Source: Maribacter algarum (ex Zhang et al. 2020)
Lineage (GTDB): Bacteria; Bacteroidota; Bacteroidia; Flavobacteriales; Flavobacteriaceae
Reading direction: 5' to 3'
NCBI RefSeq assembly: GCF_005885635.1
Contig: NZ_VATY01000001.1
Coordinates: 310,001 to 374,000 of the forward strand
DNA: 64,000 nt
The position numbers were made by a program, and so were the translations under genes. How positions within the stretch are numbered: the first letter of the stretch is position 1; each line of letters starts with the position of its first letter. Positions 63,258 to 64,000 of this stretch are shown here, one piece after another. The notes beneath the pieces were generated by a model. The model did no database searches, had not been told where the DNA came from, and saw only the letters and a program-made list of their open reading frames with translations.

Positions 63258-64000
63258 ATGCAAATCGCAATCACAGGTACCGGCAGCTACATACCAGAAA
63301 CAGTGGTTGAAAACCAAGATTTTGAAAAACACGAATTTCTAAATTCTGACGGTTCTTCGTTTAAACACGATAATCCTGTAATCATTGAAAAATTTAAAGC
63401 CATTACTGGTATAGGTGAACGACGCTATGTAGCCAAAAACTTGAATACCTCCGATATAGCCTTTCTTGCAGCCGAGCGAGCTATAGCGGATGCAGGAATT
63501 GACAAAGAGGACTTAAATTACATTATTCTTGCACATAATTTCGGCGATGTCGCTTATGGCCAATCTCAGGGAGATACCTTGCCAAGTTTAGCAACCCGCG
63601 TAAAACATCATTTGCGCATCAAGAATCCGAAGTGCGTCGCATATGACCTGATTTTCGGCTGTCCCGGATGGATTGAAGGTGTAAATCAGGCCAATGCATT
63701 TATCAAAAGTGGAATGGCCAAAAAGTGTTTGGTAATTGGTGCCGAAACGCTTTCACGAATAGTGGACCCCTATGACCGGGATTCAATGATTTATTCCGAC
63801 GGTGCTGGTGCAACAATTATAGAAGCAAAAGAAAATGCAGGGCAAATTTTATCTTGCGCAAGTGCAACCTATGCTCACGATGAGGCTTTTCTTTTATTCT
63901 TTGGAAAGTCATATAAAAGTCCATCGGATGCTACGCGTGCCGACCGGCAGGAAAATACAAAGTACATAAAGATGTATGGTCGAAAAATTTATGAGTTTGC
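63258..64000 (+). CDS. 3-Oxoacyl-ACP synthase III-like protein (partial, C-terminus outside window)
   Basis: At least 247 residues from ATG 63258 (MQIAITGTGSYIPETVVENQDF); an in-frame ATG at 63228 is possible. Thiolase-fold KAS III features are visible: ITGTGSYIPE, FGCPGWIEGVNQAN with catalytic Cys135, IGAETLSR and YSDGAGATIIE. The frame is open at the right window edge. KAS III-like enzymes condense acetyl- or acyl-CoA with malonyl-ACP. The divergent GCPGW site and the large insert around residues 30-60 suggest a specialised homologue (for example OleA- or PQS-type) rather than the housekeeping FabH; this is inference. No partner gene is visible. Confidence 0.85.
   Translation, partial: MQIAITGTGSYIPETVVENQDFEKHEFLNSDGSSFKHDNPVIIEKFKAITGIGERRYVAKNLNTSDIAFLAAERAIADAGIDKEDLNYIILAHNFGDVAYGQSQGDTLPSLATRVKHHLRIKNPKCVAYDLIFGCPGWIEGVNQANAFIKSGMAKKCLVIGAETLSRIVDPYDRDSMIYSDGAGATIIEAKENAGQILSCASATYAHDEAFLLFFGKSYKSPSDATRADRQENTKYIKMYGRKIYEF

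Noticed and set aside
1-64000. tRNA, rRNA, CRISPR arrays, IS elements or prophage
   Set aside because: No cloverleaf-like gene, direct-repeat array, transposase or terminal inverted repeats were recognised on either strand by eye.

Overview
The window looks like chromosome of a marine member of the Flavobacteriaceae (Bacteroidota). The evidence is the SusC/SusD-type receptor pair, lipoproteins with acidic residues just after the lipobox cysteine, Bacteroidota-type promoters (TTTG, about 19 bases, TAnnTTTG), an AT-rich base composition, and the usual flavobacterial gene set. The exact genus cannot be fixed from sequence reading alone.

Layout. (1) 1-11093, minus strand: a contiguous str-S10-spc superoperon, rpsL-rpsG-fusA-rpsJ-rplCDWB-rpsS-rplV-rpsC-rplP-rpmC-rpsQ-rplNXE-rpsNH-rplFR, cut by the left edge inside rplR. 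It is headed by a near-perfect Bacteroidota promoter and has one terminator-like hairpin between rpsJ and rplC. (2) 11413-23125, plus strand: an outer-membrane uptake locus (SusC-like receptor, SusD-like lipoprotein, small lipoprotein), a giant FG-GAP/VCBS-ASPIC lipoprotein, an unrecognised secreted protein and an arylsulfotransferase-like lipoprotein, divided by three intrinsic terminators. (3) 23143-34362: housekeeping genes (rlmB, rhomboid protease, rarA, YjjG-type nucleotidase, polysaccharide deacetylase-like protein, radC, DUF1569, mpl, cupin) and cell-envelope genes of unknown role. (4) 34503-44088: an alpha-2-macroglobulin-like protein of 2038 residues with an intact thioester motif, a TPR protein, a carboxypeptidase-regulatory-domain protein and a transglutaminase-like protein. 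(5) 44147-49028: the minus-strand hpt::adk fusion, a 47-residue membrane protein, a GNAT enzyme and obg, ending in a terminator; divergent from purK-purE. (6) 49115-57720: an M3 oligopeptidase, a YwqK-repeat protein and a three-gene unit (two-TM peptide, HExxH-ankyrin protein, unknown protein), then a sterol-desaturase-like enzyme. (7) 58029-64000: rhodanese lipoprotein, an ECF-like sigma factor with a tiny zinc-finger-like partner, a UbiA-like membrane protein, gcvP, and the start of a ketoacyl-synthase-III-like gene.

How the genes work together. Region 1 makes ribosomal proteins and EF-G. Region 2 probably binds, imports and processes an extracellular polymer or sulfated compound, but the substrate cannot be named. 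Regions 4 and 6 are envelope protease, trap and repeat proteins. Purine salvage and synthesis genes (hpt::adk, purKE) face each other across one short shared promoter region.

No mobile element, CRISPR array, tRNA or rRNA was seen. The most unusual items are: the single-chain HPRT-adenylate kinase; two heptanucleotide tandem-repeat patches, one of which supplies the last codons of purE; a terminator whose tail overlaps the next gene's promoter, forcing a TTG start; a terminator-like hairpin inside the ribosomal superoperon; and the HExxH-ankyrin cluster. Across the window -7 boxes mostly sit 16-25 bases from start codons. I used this to choose several starts, including TTG or GTG ones.
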